From contig JADKHH010000001.1 of assembly GCA_016721905.1 (NCBI GenBank), forward strand, positions 62,001 to 126,000: a stretch of DNA of 64,000 nucleotides, written 5' to 3'. The translations under genes were made by a program, and so were the position numbers. The stretch is from Candidatus Opimibacter skivensis. Lineage in GTDB: Bacteria > Bacteroidota > Bacteroidia > Chitinophagales > Saprospiraceae. Below are positions 42,686 to 51,652 of this stretch, in pieces. The notes below the pieces were generated by a model. That model worked only from the letters and a program-made list of their open reading frames with translations. It searched no databases and was not told the DNA's origin. Numbering within the stretch: position 1 is the stretch's first letter; every line of letters starts with the position of its first letter.

Positions 42686-42729
42686 CTTCGCCTCAGCCTT
42701 CGCCTCAGCCTTCGCCTCAGCCTTCGCCT
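42686..42729. repeat. 12-bp tandem repeat CTTCGCCTCAGC, ~3.6 copies
   Basis: Perfect 12-base units run into the 3' end of purE: the purE stop codon (42717-42719) lies inside the array. The same word borders the SDR stop codon at 47155-47170. Confidence 0.9.
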
Positions 42730-43220
42730 TTCTTTATCCCCTCAGCCTTTTTCTCCACTTCTTCTTTCAGCCCTGCTTTATATTCAATCACCTTAGTCCT
42801 TATCTTCTTATCAGATGCACCAAGGATTTGCGCAGCAAGGATACCAGCATTCTTTGCGCCATTGATCGCAACAGTAGCCACAGGAACTCCACCAGGCATT
42901 TGCAATATAGATAGTACCGAATCCCATCCCTCAGTAGTATTCGATGATGATTTTACAGGAACACCAATCACAGGAAGGGGAGTGAGGCTGGCAATCATGC
43001 CGGGCAGATGCGCTGCACCACCAGCACCAGCAATAATTACTTTGATGCCTCTCTTGTGGGCTTTTTTCGCAAAGTCAAACATCTTCTCAGGAGTGCGGTG
43101 TGCAGAGACGATGTCAAGTTCAAAGAGGATTCCGAATTGAGCCAGCATATCTGCTGCTTGTTGCATCACCGGGAGATCTGAATCAGATCCCATGACAATG
43201 CTGACTAATGGTTTGCTCAT
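42717..43220 (-). CDS. purE: N5-carboxyaminoimidazole ribonucleotide mutase PurE
   Basis: 167 residues. MGSDSDLPVMQQAADML opens the CAIR-binding site, followed by VSAHRTPEKM with the active-site His, AGAGGAAHLPGMIASLTPLPVIGVPV and LSILQMPGGVPVATVAI. It converts N5-CAIR to CAIR in purine synthesis. The last ~10 residues (KKAEGIKKGEG) are lysine/glycine-rich and encoded partly by the adjoining 12-bp repeat, so this tail may be repeat-derived. Start overlaps the purK stop by four bases. Confidence 0.95.
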   Translation of the reverse strand: MSKPLVSIVMGSDSDLPVMQQAADMLAQFGILFELDIVSAHRTPEKMFDFAKKAHKRGIKVIIAGAGGAAHLPGMIASLTPLPVIGVPVKSSSNTTEGWDSVLSILQMPGGVPVATVAINGAKNAGILAAQILGASDKKIRTKVIEYKAGLKEEVEKKAEGIKKGEG

Positions 43221-44380
43221 GATATGACTTTGATATGTTCTTTTAAGAAATTAGCAGTGCGGATCGCCTGACTGACACTTCGGTTAGCCACCGTGATATG
43301 TCCCATCTTTCTGAATGGTTTTGTGATCTTCTTACCATACAGATGCACATACACTGAACCCAAACGTAATGCTTGTTCCACACCCATGTATTTCACAGGC
43401 CCTTCAAAACCTTCTTCGCCGAGCAGATTGATCATCACGCCAGGTAATTGTAACTGAGGATCAATCAGCGGAAGATTGCAGATAGCGAGCAAATGCTGTT
43501 GAAACTGACTTACGTTACAACATTCAATGGTATGATGGCCACTGTTGTGCGGACGTGGGGCGACTTCATTGATCAACCAGTCACCATCAGCAGTAAGAAA
43601 CATTTCTACTGCCAACAAACCGCAGATATCGAGTGCTTCAATGGCCGCTTGTGCGATCTGCGTTGCTTCAAGTTCTAAAGCAGGGCCTAAACCACTAGGG
43701 CAATACAAGTATTCTACCAGGTTGGCTTCGGGATGAAACGCCATTGCCACCGGAGGGAATGTTTTAATCTCCCCATTGACATTACGGGCAGCAATGACCG
43801 CTACTTCTGCTTCGATTTCAACCAGCGGCTCTACCAGACATAATCCGTCGAGGAGCAAATTGAGATCTTCTTCTGTTCGTATGATCGCCACACCCCTTCC
43901 ATCATAACCATCAGTGCGGAGTTTTTGCACAAAAGGAATTTGTAGGAAGCCGGATTCAATCGCCTTCAGGACATCATCTTTGGTGTCAAATAATTCCTGC
44001 GGTACAGTCGGCAATCCCTGGTCAATAAAAAATTGCTTTTGGAGAGCTTTATCCTTGATGATGCCTAAGGCCCGCGGTGATGGGTGTACTATCTTTCCCA
44101 TCTTTTCGAGTTCAATCAGCGCTTCGAGGTTTACTTTCTCGATTTCGATCGTGAGGACATCAACCTGTTTGCCAAAATTGAGTACATCTTCATATTTTGT
44201 AAAGTCGCCCTGGACGAACTTGTGAGCAAGTCGTGCAGCAGGATCATCCGGAGATTGGTCGAGAACCGCCGTTTTCCAGTCCCAGGCTGAGGCTGCCTCG
44301 CAAAGCATCTTGCCGAGCTGGCCGCCGCCACAGATTCCTATTATTTTTTCGGGATTCGCAAATGGGTTAGTGATATGCAT
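43217..44380 (-). CDS. purK: 5-(carboxyamino)imidazole ribonucleotide synthase PurK
   Basis: 387 residues of ATP-grasp fold. N-terminal GICGGGQLGKMLCEAA, ATP-binding FVQKLRTDGYDGRGVAII, and the metal-binding EMFLTADGDWLINEVAPRPHNSGHHT are clear. It makes N5-CAIR from AIR, bicarbonate and ATP, feeding PurE. It is upstream of purE in one operon (four-base overlap) and divergent from pyrC. Confidence 0.95.
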   Translation of the reverse strand: MHITNPFANPEKIIGICGGGQLGKMLCEAASAWDWKTAVLDQSPDDPAARLAHKFVQGDFTKYEDVLNFGKQVDVLTIEIEKVNLEALIELEKMGKIVHPSPRALGIIKDKALQKQFFIDQGLPTVPQELFDTKDDVLKAIESGFLQIPFVQKLRTDGYDGRGVAIIRTEEDLNLLLDGLCLVEPLVEIEAEVAVIAARNVNGEIKTFPPVAMAFHPEANLVEYLYCPSGLGPALELEATQIAQAAIEALDICGLLAVEMFLTADGDWLINEVAPRPHNSGHHTIECCNVSQFQQHLLAICNLPLIDPQLQLPGVMINLLGEEGFEGPVKYMGVEQALRLGSVYVHLYGKKITKPFRKMGHITVANRSVSQAIRTANFLKEHIKVIS

Positions 44381-44452
44381 CAGAACTGGAATTGGATTGC
44401 AAAACTATAAATTTTTACGCCCCTCAGGCGGGTTGAAGGTGTTAAAACCCGG

Positions 44453-44460
44453 TATCTTTA
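44453..44460 (+). promoter_or_regulatory. -7-like element TATCTTTA upstream of pyrC
   Basis: TATCTTTA differs from TAnnTTTG only in the last base. It ends five bases before the ATG at 44466 and overlaps an ATG at 44460, supporting 44466 as the true start. Confidence 0.4.
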
Positions 44461-44465
44461 TGCGC

Positions 44466-45800
44466 ATGAAGGATATTGTGTTTAAAGAAGCCAGGATCAT
44501 CAACCGGGGAAAGATGATTGAAGGCGATATATGGGTCAGCGGGGATAGGATTGAGCGAATGGACCCTTCAATTAGCCTCCAACAGCAGCATACGGAAGTG
44601 CCTGTCAATGGGAAATATCTGATGCCCGGGATTATTGATGACCAGGTCCATTTTCGGGAGCCAGGCCTTGAGTATAAGGCGACTATCTTCTCAGAATCCA
44701 GAGCGGCTATTGCTGGTGGGGTTACCAGTTTTATGGAGATGCCCAACACCCGGCCACCCGCTGTCACCCAGGAATTGCTCGAAGAGAAGTATAAAATCGC
44801 AGCCAGGACCTCGTGGGCCAATTATTCCTTTTTCATGGGAGCGACGAATGACAACCTTGACGAGGTGTTAAAGACAGATCCCGCTAATGTGTGTGGCGTT
44901 AAGGTATTTATGGGTAGCAGTACCGGTAATATGCTGGTAGATAATAAGGAAACACTCGAAAGGCTGTTTGAATCCTGCCCTGTACTCCTCGCAGCACATT
45001 GTGAAGATGAAGCCACCATCAGGGCTAATATGGCAGCTGCAGAAGAACGATATGGTTCAAAGATTCCTCCGTCTGCCCACCCCTGGATCAGAAGCAGGGA
45101 AGCTTGTCTTCTCAGTTCTACACTCGGCATGGAACTCGCAAAGAAATACAATACCCGGTTTCATATACTTCATATCACCACGCAGGAGGAGGCCAGGATG
45201 TTTGAGGCTGGACCCATCAAAAATAAACGCATTACATCTGAAGCTTGTGCTCATCACCTCTATTTTTCTGACCGTGACTATATCACATTGGGTAATCAGA
45301 TCAAATGTAATCCGGCAATTAAAACCGAGGCGGATAGGGATGCTATCCTGCAGGCGGTGTTGGATGACAGAATTGATATCATCGCTTCTGATCACGCACC
45401 ACACACCTGGGAAGAAAAAGGAGAGCCTTATATCAAAGCTCCATCAGGTTTGCCATTAGTACAACATACTTTGCAGATAATGTTAACCCATTGGAAGGAA
45501 GGGCGAATCTCACTGGAGCGCATTATTGAAAAAATGTGTCATGCACCGGCTGAGTGTTTTAACATCGTCGGTCGAGGCTATATTGATGAAGGCTACTTTG
45601 CAGATATTGTCTTGTTGGATATGGACCGAGATACCAAAGTATCCAAAGAGAATATCCTTTATAAATGTGGTTGGTCTCCATTAGAAAATCAGACGCTGCC
45701 TGGGACCATTTCGGGCACATGGGTCAATGGCGTGCGCTTGTATGATCAGGATGGCGTGACTGGTGAGCCCGCGGGAAGACGGATGGTTTTCAATAGGTAA
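44466..45800 (+). CDS. pyrC: Dihydroorotase (amidohydrolase)
   Basis: 444 residues from ATG 44466 (KDIVFKEARIINRG). Metal-site motifs: IIDDQVHFREPGLEYK, AAHCEDE, FHILHITTQEEA and IIASDHAPHTWEEKGEPY. The first motif reads D-Q-V-H where many enzymes have H-x-H, so one expected histidine ligand is glutamine; I believe this variant is common in Bacteroidota dihydroorotases, but it should be confirmed. It closes the dihydroorotate ring in pyrimidine synthesis. It stands divergent from purK with pyrB 3 kb away. Confidence 0.9.
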   Translation: MKDIVFKEARIINRGKMIEGDIWVSGDRIERMDPSISLQQQHTEVPVNGKYLMPGIIDDQVHFREPGLEYKATIFSESRAAIAGGVTSFMEMPNTRPPAVTQELLEEKYKIAARTSWANYSFFMGATNDNLDEVLKTDPANVCGVKVFMGSSTGNMLVDNKETLERLFESCPVLLAAHCEDEATIRANMAAAEERYGSKIPPSAHPWIRSREACLLSSTLGMELAKKYNTRFHILHITTQEEARMFEAGPIKNKRITSEACAHHLYFSDRDYITLGNQIKCNPAIKTEADRDAILQAVLDDRIDIIASDHAPHTWEEKGEPYIKAPSGLPLVQHTLQIMLTHWKEGRISLERIIEKMCHAPAECFNIVGRGYIDEGYFADIVLLDMDRDTKVSKENILYKCGWSPLENQTLPGTISGTWVNGVRLYDQDGVTGEPAGRRMVFNR

Positions 45801-45839
45801 ATCATTTTTCTTTACTTTCAGGCCAAAGATTTAACTAAC

Positions 45840-46391
45840 ATGAATAGTGTATTGGGGTTTTGCGCACCAGTCCTGGTGTATGTATATATTTTCATCCTGA
45901 ATGCTGTCTTACCGGGTAGATGGGTGGATGGCTATGTGACAAAGGAAGGATCAGGTGAGAAGCTGAAATACCGTTTAAACGGACTTCTTGTATTGATCAC
46001 TGTAGTATTGACGTGGGCTGCTTTGTGCTATTCGGGCATGATACCCTGGGATTGGTTTTATCAATACCGATGGGAAGGCCTTTGCGGTGCCATTGTTTTT
46101 GGACTTATATTTTCTTTTGTTGTAGTCTTGCCTCATCCCACTGTTAAAAAGTTTTTTCTGGCTGATTTTTATCTGGGTCGCGCGTTAAATCTGCAATTGT
46201 GGGGTGGACGTATTGATGCTAAAATGTGGTTATACCTGGTTGGGGCCATTATGCTCGAACTTAACGTGCTAAGTTTTGCCGGGCATCATCATATGGTTTA
46301 CGGAATAGACGCATCTCCGGGGATTTTTATTTCAGGAGCATTACTGACTTTTTTCGTCTTCGATTATCTGACCTTCGAAGAAGTCCATTAG
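45840..46391 (+). pseudogene. ERG4/ERG24-family sterol reductase, N-terminal part before in-frame TAG
   Basis: 183 residues with about five membrane helices, ending FVFDYLTFEEVH then TAG (46389-46391). The same reading frame continues without another stop for 176 codons, starting YTYDLFAERVGFKLGWG, and completes a delta-14/delta-24 sterol reductase-like protein. So the gene is one of about 360 codons with a single internal amber codon. A TTG-to-TAG change would restore a common leucine. Members reduce double bonds in sterols or related polyprenoids. A real nonsense mutation, a base-call error and readthrough are all possible. Confidence 0.8.
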
Positions 46392-46919
46392 TATACGTAT
46401 GATCTTTTTGCGGAGCGTGTTGGTTTCAAACTAGGGTGGGGGTGTATTGCATTTTATCCCTTTTTCTACGCGATCCCTCTATGGGCCACTGCAGATCTTC
46501 CGGATCCTGGTTCGTCAACCTTCATGTTAGGACTCTCAGTATTTATTTTTCTAGCCAGTTGGAGTTTATCTCGCGGCGCTAATCTGCAGAAATATTATTT
46601 TAAAAAGAATCCTACACGATCTTTCCTGGGGATAAAACCTGAAACGATTTCAGATGGCAACAAGACACTCTTAGTCAATGGCTTTTGGGGCCTCAGCAGG
46701 CACATCAATTATTTGGGTGAAATCGGTATGGCCACGGGCATTGTTCTCGCGCTTGGATATCCTTTGTTACCATGGCCGTGGTTATATCCTTTGTATTACA
46801 TCGCCCTCCTGTTGCCTCGTCAATTCGATGATGACAAGCGTTGTGCCCTCAAGTACGGACCCTTGTGGAATCAATATGTGAAGAAGGTGCCTTATCGGAT
46901 TATCACTTACATCTACTAA
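46392..46919 (+). pseudogene. ERG4/ERG24-family sterol reductase, C-terminal part
   Basis: In-frame continuation after the TAG; the first ATG is at 46524. It holds the family signature RGANLQKYYFKKNP, then GFWGLSRHINYLGEIGMA and the terminal DDDKRCALKYGPLWNQYVKKVPYRIITYIY-type ending (YRIITYIY). These match the NADPH-binding C-terminal half of sterol C14 reductases. The conserved C-terminus without further damage argues that the stop is recent or artificial. Low-complexity repeats begin two bases after the stop codon. Confidence 0.8.
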
Positions 46920-46920
46920 G

Positions 46921-47168
46921 GTGTAAGAGAGTAAGAGAGTGAGAGAGTAAGAGGGGAAAAAGTAATCAGTAATTAGTAATCGGTAATCAGCTCTCTAGGG
47001 TCTTAATTCTATGATTATTTTTTGAAATAGTTTCTACCGCTACATAAGCAATTTCAAATTCTTCGCCTTAGCCTCAGCTTTTGAACTGCGTCTCTGCGTC
47101 TCCGCCCAGTAAAACATGGGGGATCTAGGGATCTGCGCGAATTAAATTTCCTCAGCCTTCGCCTCAGC
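46921..47168. repeat. Word-repeat block between convergent genes
   Basis: Sequential families: GTAAGAGAGTAAGAGAGTGAG, then AATCAGTAATTAGTAATCGG, TTCGCCTTAGCCTCAGC, TGCGTCTCTGCGTCTCCGC and TTCGCCTCAGCC. It starts after the sterol-reductase stop and ends in the SDR stop codon. Confidence 0.75.
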
Positions 47169-47966
47169 CTATACGCGATACATCTTCTTCGTTGTTTCTC
47201 CCATTGTCGTCACCGACTTTTTACGTGAAAGAACCCTTTGCATAAAAAAGCTAGCCACCTTATTAGCACGACCTGTGATAAATGAAGGGGTCTTGCCAAG
47301 ACGCTTGAAGCATTCTGAAACTACCTCTTCCGGTTTCTGGACTTTAGGAGCCATGAAGTGTTGTTTGCCTGGATTAGTGTTGATAAAGTTGGGACTGGAA
47401 GTGGCGCCGGCACAACATGCAATGACATCAATGCCCCTGTTTTTCCATTCATACCACAGCCCTTCTGCCAGGATCTGATCAAATGCCTTAGTCGCTGCAT
47501 AGGTGGCAATGAAAGGAGTGCCTTGAAATCCCGCAAGAGATGCCATAAGGATGATCGCACCTTTACCACGCTTTAACATATCGGGTGCTATGCTATATAC
47601 CAGCTGCAGTGGTGTGATCATATTGGTCATGGCAATATCCTTGTGCACTTTCCACGTTTGTTCTTCAAACTTACCGATGTAGGAATTTCCTGCATTGTAG
47701 ATGAATAGATTGATCTCATATGCCTTGATATGCTCCGCAATCCTATCCGCAGCATCTGTATCCGCAAGATCTTCCTGGATGCAAATGGTCTCAATACCAT
47801 AGCGGGTCGTGAGCTCAGCCGCAAACTGTTCCAGTTGCTCCTTCCGCCTGGCAACCAACACCAGGTTGATGCCTGCCGCAGCAAGATGATGCGCATAGGC
47901 TGCTCCGATTCCTTCGGAGGCACCGGCAATAAGGGCCAGGGAGCCATATTTTTCTTTTAAATCCAT
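47169..47966 (-). CDS. Short-chain dehydrogenase/reductase (SDR)
   Basis: 265 residues, classical SDR. Nucleotide-binding ALIAGASEGIGAAYAHHLA, NNAG-equivalent IYNAGNSYIG, catalytic Ser in ILMASLAGFQG and YAATKAF (Tyr-x-x-x-Lys). The C-terminal ~40 residues are basic and may touch membrane. An NAD(P)-dependent oxidoreductase, substrate unknown; proximity to the sterol-reductase-like gene might hint at lipid or ketone reduction. A Nudix gene lies 13 bases upstream on the same strand. Confidence 0.88.
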   Translation of the reverse strand: MDLKEKYGSLALIAGASEGIGAAYAHHLAAAGINLVLVARRKEQLEQFAAELTTRYGIETICIQEDLADTDAADRIAEHIKAYEINLFIYNAGNSYIGKFEEQTWKVHKDIAMTNMITPLQLVYSIAPDMLKRGKGAIILMASLAGFQGTPFIATYAATKAFDQILAEGLWYEWKNRGIDVIACCAGATSSPNFINTNPGKQHFMAPKVQKPEEVVSECFKRLGKTPSFITGRANKVASFFMQRVLSRKKSVTTMGETTKKMYRV

Positions 47967-47979
47967 ACTTTCAACGTAG

Positions 47980-48558
47980 TTATACTAGAGAATTCAATCT
48001 CAGATACTGTAACAACATGATGGTCTTGCCATCCCTGATACGCCCATCCGAAATCATCAGCATAGCCTCATCCATTTTGATTTCGAGTACTTCAATATTC
48101 TCCTCTTCATGTTCTGCCCCTCCGCCTTTACCTGTCTTCATATGGGCGTCATATTCCGCGACAAAGAAATATAGAATTTCCGTCACAGACCCGGGCGACA
48201 TGTATGCTTCAAATACTTTTTGTACCGACGTGACGGTATAGCCGGTTTCTTCTTCCGTTTCCCGTACAATGCATTCTTCCGGATTCTCCATGTCCAGCAA
48301 TCCTGCACATGCCTCAATCATCATACCCGTAGGATTGCCGTTGATATAGGTGGGTAGCCGGAATTGCCTGGTCATGATTACCGTCTTATGCACTGTATTA
48401 TACAATAAGATAGCTGCGCCATTTCCCCGATCATACGCTTCTCTGCTTTGCACATGCACAGACCCATCTTGCTTGGTATAGGAATATGTTACCTTTTTAA
48501 GATGATACCAGTTGTCAGACAGTATTTGTGTATTGGTAATTTTAATATTGTCAATCAT
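47980..48558 (-). CDS. Nudix hydrolase, GDP-mannose/ADP-ribose pyrophosphatase type
   Basis: 192 residues. The Nudix box is ACAGLLDMENPEECIVRETEEETGY, seen as G-x5-E-x7-R-E-x-x-E-E. Upstream YDRGNGAAILLYN and RQFRLPTYING match the NudK/NudF subgroup, which cleaves nucleoside diphosphate sugars. It likely forms an operon with the downstream SDR (13 bases). Confidence 0.88.
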   Translation of the reverse strand: MIDNIKITNTQILSDNWYHLKKVTYSYTKQDGSVHVQSREAYDRGNGAAILLYNTVHKTVIMTRQFRLPTYINGNPTGMMIEACAGLLDMENPEECIVRETEEETGYTVTSVQKVFEAYMSPGSVTEILYFFVAEYDAHMKTGKGGGAEHEEENIEVLEIKMDEAMLMISDGRIRDGKTIMLLQYLRLNSLV

Positions 48559-48745
48559 GAATATATAATTGTGTTTGGAAATTTACAGGCAGGGTCAATA
48601 ATCCAATTTCAAGCTTTCTGATAGCCTCTTTGCGTAATGGCCCGGATCATATACTATTGCACAACAAGGGAAAAGGACTCGCTTCTGCTTTCGCAATGAA
48701 TGGTCAGGAAATAAATTCCACTGGGTATCCCATTCAAGGAATATT

Positions 48746-51475
48746 CTATTTCAGGGTTTCTCTTGTGTAGTTGACCTCACTTCTTCTAACTTGTTGACCC
48801 ACATTGTTGATAAGGGTCATCGAAAGTTTTCCATCAGCTATATCTTTGGTGTATATCTTCACTACATCCCTTGCTGGATTTGGTTGAACTCGGAAATGCG
48901 TCGATGGAGGCGATCCAACAAATCCTGTAGACGTTATAACAGAGTCTTGAAAAAAAATCCTGTACGTTTTCATTTGCTGGTCACCAATGGTTTCGTCAAG
49001 ATTGCCATTCAACACGGAGGCCGGGCTTATATCTGTCTCCACATGGGAGGTATACATGGTGCTTGATATTGGCATTGTGCCATCAATCGTGAAGTTGCTT
49101 TCTTCAGCCTGGTTCCAAACTCTCGCGATTACTCCATTTGCTGCACCTTCTTCGGCTGGTTTTAAAGCCCATAACAATACATCAGGATCGGAAATGGATA
49201 GCAGGCTAAAGGATGTTTCCGGGTAATCGCTCCCTCCACCCACGATGCCTGTAGCAAAAGGATGCTGGTGTTCCATCGCCATCTTCATCGATGCGGTTTG
49301 ATCGAAATCTCCTACATGTGGTTGAAGCGCATAATTATAAAGAAAAGAAGTATCCCCCCCTTGATTATTAAAGCCTATGCTCCCGTAGGCCACTTTGCCG
49401 GAAGCAAGGAATTTCACTTCATGGCTATTTTCATCCAGGGCCTCAATGGTACTGTTCCCCAGTTTAAAGAAATGTGACCCTTGGTTAGAAATGGTCATGC
49501 CTCTTGATTCATTCCCGATATGGACAAAGTGATTGGCGGTTTGCCAGTCGTATCGCGCATTTTGATTGGCATAGTGACCTCCGTTTGCTTCCAGTTTGGC
49601 TTTGATTACTGCTCCGATTTCTTCATGCCATACCACTGGGTTATCAACGTTTATCGGAAAGTTGAAAGTGGTTGTCTGATTACCAGGGTTATGCCGGATG
49701 TGATTTGTAATGTCAATTCTTGGAATATCCCTGTAAAATGTGATTTCCGTGGTGTGAGGATACGGACTGTTACTATTGCAACTGACTGTGCCGGAAACGG
49801 GGCCCGGCGTCTCCCAAATGACTTGACTTCCGGAGGATGGATCGCCGGATTGGAAATCATTCAAGGCGTTACCACCATTATATTCAAATCTATTTTCACG
49901 CTTATCCTTGAAGCTTGTGATTGTTCCATTGGGCGTAATGGAAAGGGCGAAGAAGTTATTTTCATAGGTGCTGTCCGTAAAGCTGATGGCTAATGATAGA
50001 TCAGTCGGCAGTGTTAAATCAAGTTGATATACTTTGTATCCAACTGGTGGAATATCAGATGCGAGGATCCGCACATATTGAACCCCGGATTTATGGATGA
50101 ACTGGGTGGGAACTTCTTTCTGCGTTTCAACATCGTAGACTGCAACTGGAAGGCTGCCGGTATAGGGTATGTCTGCTACATCAGTCCTTGTCCAACTGAG
50201 TGGATTAAAGACATAATAGCGCTGTGCATTGCCGCTATGTATGATCTGATCACCAAGTGCGTTAGACGCCCGACTATAGAGGGTATCCACATAAGACGTA
50301 AAATTGGCTTCCATGTCGCGTTGAAACTGCGCCCTTTCGCTGGAGACAGGTCCATCAGCCGTCCAGTCGTGATCATAATATTTGCCCAGCGACATCCAGG
50401 CAAGTTCTTTCGCTGCAAGAAGGTCGCTTGCAAAACTGGTATCCTTCAGAGCAACAAGCGTCGCCATAGCTTCAGCGGTCCTCAATCGTGCAGAAGAATA
50501 CTTTACATCTCCGGATACTTTAGCCATGGTAGCTACTAGCAGATCCCAGTCATTACCGAACGAAACCGACTGCGTGGGAATCGATGTGTGATACTCGCTC
50601 ACGAATTTTTCAAAGAAATCTATTTCATTGGATACAATGACTTGTTGGGTAGCGTTTGTGTTTTGTCGCGCCCGCTGTGGAAAGAAATCAAGATAATTTT
50701 CCAGGTCGTCCCATCCATAACCAAATGCGCCTGCTACATGGAAAGGATACTTTGGGGTATTGCACTTTTCACTTAGATCCGTTATGGCCTCATTGGGATA
50801 TCTGCACTCCGCATATCCTCCCAGATGCTGGTTGGTAATGAGATCATACCATTTCATTAGAACCCCATTGCCATCTCTGCCAACTGAATAATACATTTCA
50901 TTTTTCCTGTTCTGAAAATCAAGGTCCGGAGATGCACAACTGCAGACTCCTTTCCAACTGTATTTGGCACCTGCTCCGGCCCAGAGACTATTAATGCCAA
51001 GTGGTAAAGTCTGGTTTTCCATCATGACCGCCAGGTCGATATCTATGCCGTATCTACGCTCCAGGTATCCACCATAGTACATCCCCCGTAAGGCGATTTC
51101 TGCATTCTGGCCTCCATATACCGGAACAAGCGGATTGAACGGCACGGTGATGTGTCCACTCTTCAATTTGTCTACAAGACGATCAAAATCTGCGGCGGAT
51201 TTTGCCTTTTCATATTCGTAGACCCAAAGGGAGTTGTCACAATTGTACCGATGCTGAAATTCAAATGGCAGTGTATCGTTTTGCGTTTCCATCAATCCGA
51301 TATAATAGTCGAGCTGGTTGATAAATGCATTGCGGTATGTCACATCATCCGCAGTCCAGAAATAATCGGTATGATCGTCATTGGCGATATAGAGTTGTTT
51401 TTGCTGGCCCAGGAGCGGCTGGTAAAAGAAGACAACCAGCCAAATGAGAAGCGAATATTTTCGGAAGGTATGCAT
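48746..51475 (-). CDS. GH38-like glycoside hydrolase with frameshifted T9SS sorting domain
   Basis: 909 residues from ATG 51475, whose signal peptide is HTFRKYSLLIWLVVFFYQPL. The N-terminal ~270 residues resemble family 38 alpha-mannosidases (ANDDHTDYFWTADD with metal-binding His/Asp, and GIDIDLAVMMEN near the nucleophile). A beta-rich C-terminal part follows. The end begins a T9SS sorting domain (FRVQPNPARDVVKIYT) but breaks at YTRETLK-stop. A minus-strand frame offset by one base continues NPEIEYSLNGIPSGIYFLTI and ends in LVVQ at 48654. One lost A in the AAA run near 48758 explains it. Without this end the enzyme could not be exported by T9SS. Confidence 0.82.
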   Translation of the reverse strand: MHTFRKYSLLIWLVVFFYQPLLGQQKQLYIANDDHTDYFWTADDVTYRNAFINQLDYYIGLMETQNDTLPFEFQHRYNCDNSLWVYEYEKAKSAADFDRLVDKLKSGHITVPFNPLVPVYGGQNAEIALRGMYYGGYLERRYGIDIDLAVMMENQTLPLGINSLWAGAGAKYSWKGVCSCASPDLDFQNRKNEMYYSVGRDGNGVLMKWYDLITNQHLGGYAECRYPNEAITDLSEKCNTPKYPFHVAGAFGYGWDDLENYLDFFPQRARQNTNATQQVIVSNEIDFFEKFVSEYHTSIPTQSVSFGNDWDLLVATMAKVSGDVKYSSARLRTAEAMATLVALKDTSFASDLLAAKELAWMSLGKYYDHDWTADGPVSSERAQFQRDMEANFTSYVDTLYSRASNALGDQIIHSGNAQRYYVFNPLSWTRTDVADIPYTGSLPVAVYDVETQKEVPTQFIHKSGVQYVRILASDIPPVGYKVYQLDLTLPTDLSLAISFTDSTYENNFFALSITPNGTITSFKDKRENRFEYNGGNALNDFQSGDPSSGSQVIWETPGPVSGTVSCNSNSPYPHTTEITFYRDIPRIDITNHIRHNPGNQTTTFNFPINVDNPVVWHEEIGAVIKAKLEANGGHYANQNARYDWQTANHFVHIGNESRGMTISNQGSHFFKLGNSTIEALDENSHEVKFLASGKVAYGSIGFNNQGGDTSFLYNYALQPHVGDFDQTASMKMAMEHQHPFATGIVGGGSDYPETSFSLLSISDPDVLLWALKPAEEGAANGVIARVWNQAEESNFTIDGTMPISSTMYTSHVETDISPASVLNGNLDETIGDQQMKTYRIFFQDSVITSTGFVGSPPSTHFRVQPNPARDVVKIYTKDIADGKLSMTLINNVGQQVRRSEVNYTRETLK

Positions 51476-51652
51476 AGGTATAGGTGTTTTCTCCAATAGC
51501 GTACAAGGTAAGAAAGTTAATTCCTGATAAATAGGCTTTGGGCTGGCATTACCATAACCAATGAAGATGGAATGTCCTCTTCAGGAATTTTCTATTCACG
51601 ACAGCCACCTGATTTTGCCGTATATTTATGTAGAAAACTAAAATTCAATACT

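Noticed and set aside
42652..43140. 162-codon plus-strand frame with PQPSPQPSP start
   Set aside because: Antisense shadow of purE plus the 12-bp repeat; proline-rich start is a repeat translation.
45840..46919. TAG reassignment or programmed readthrough
   Set aside because: TAG ends several intact genes (TonB receptor, PLD, pyrR), and no special context is visible; a point change is simpler.
51572..51652. Longer start for the unknown secreted protein
   Set aside because: The extension would bury the clear signal peptide that begins at 51653.
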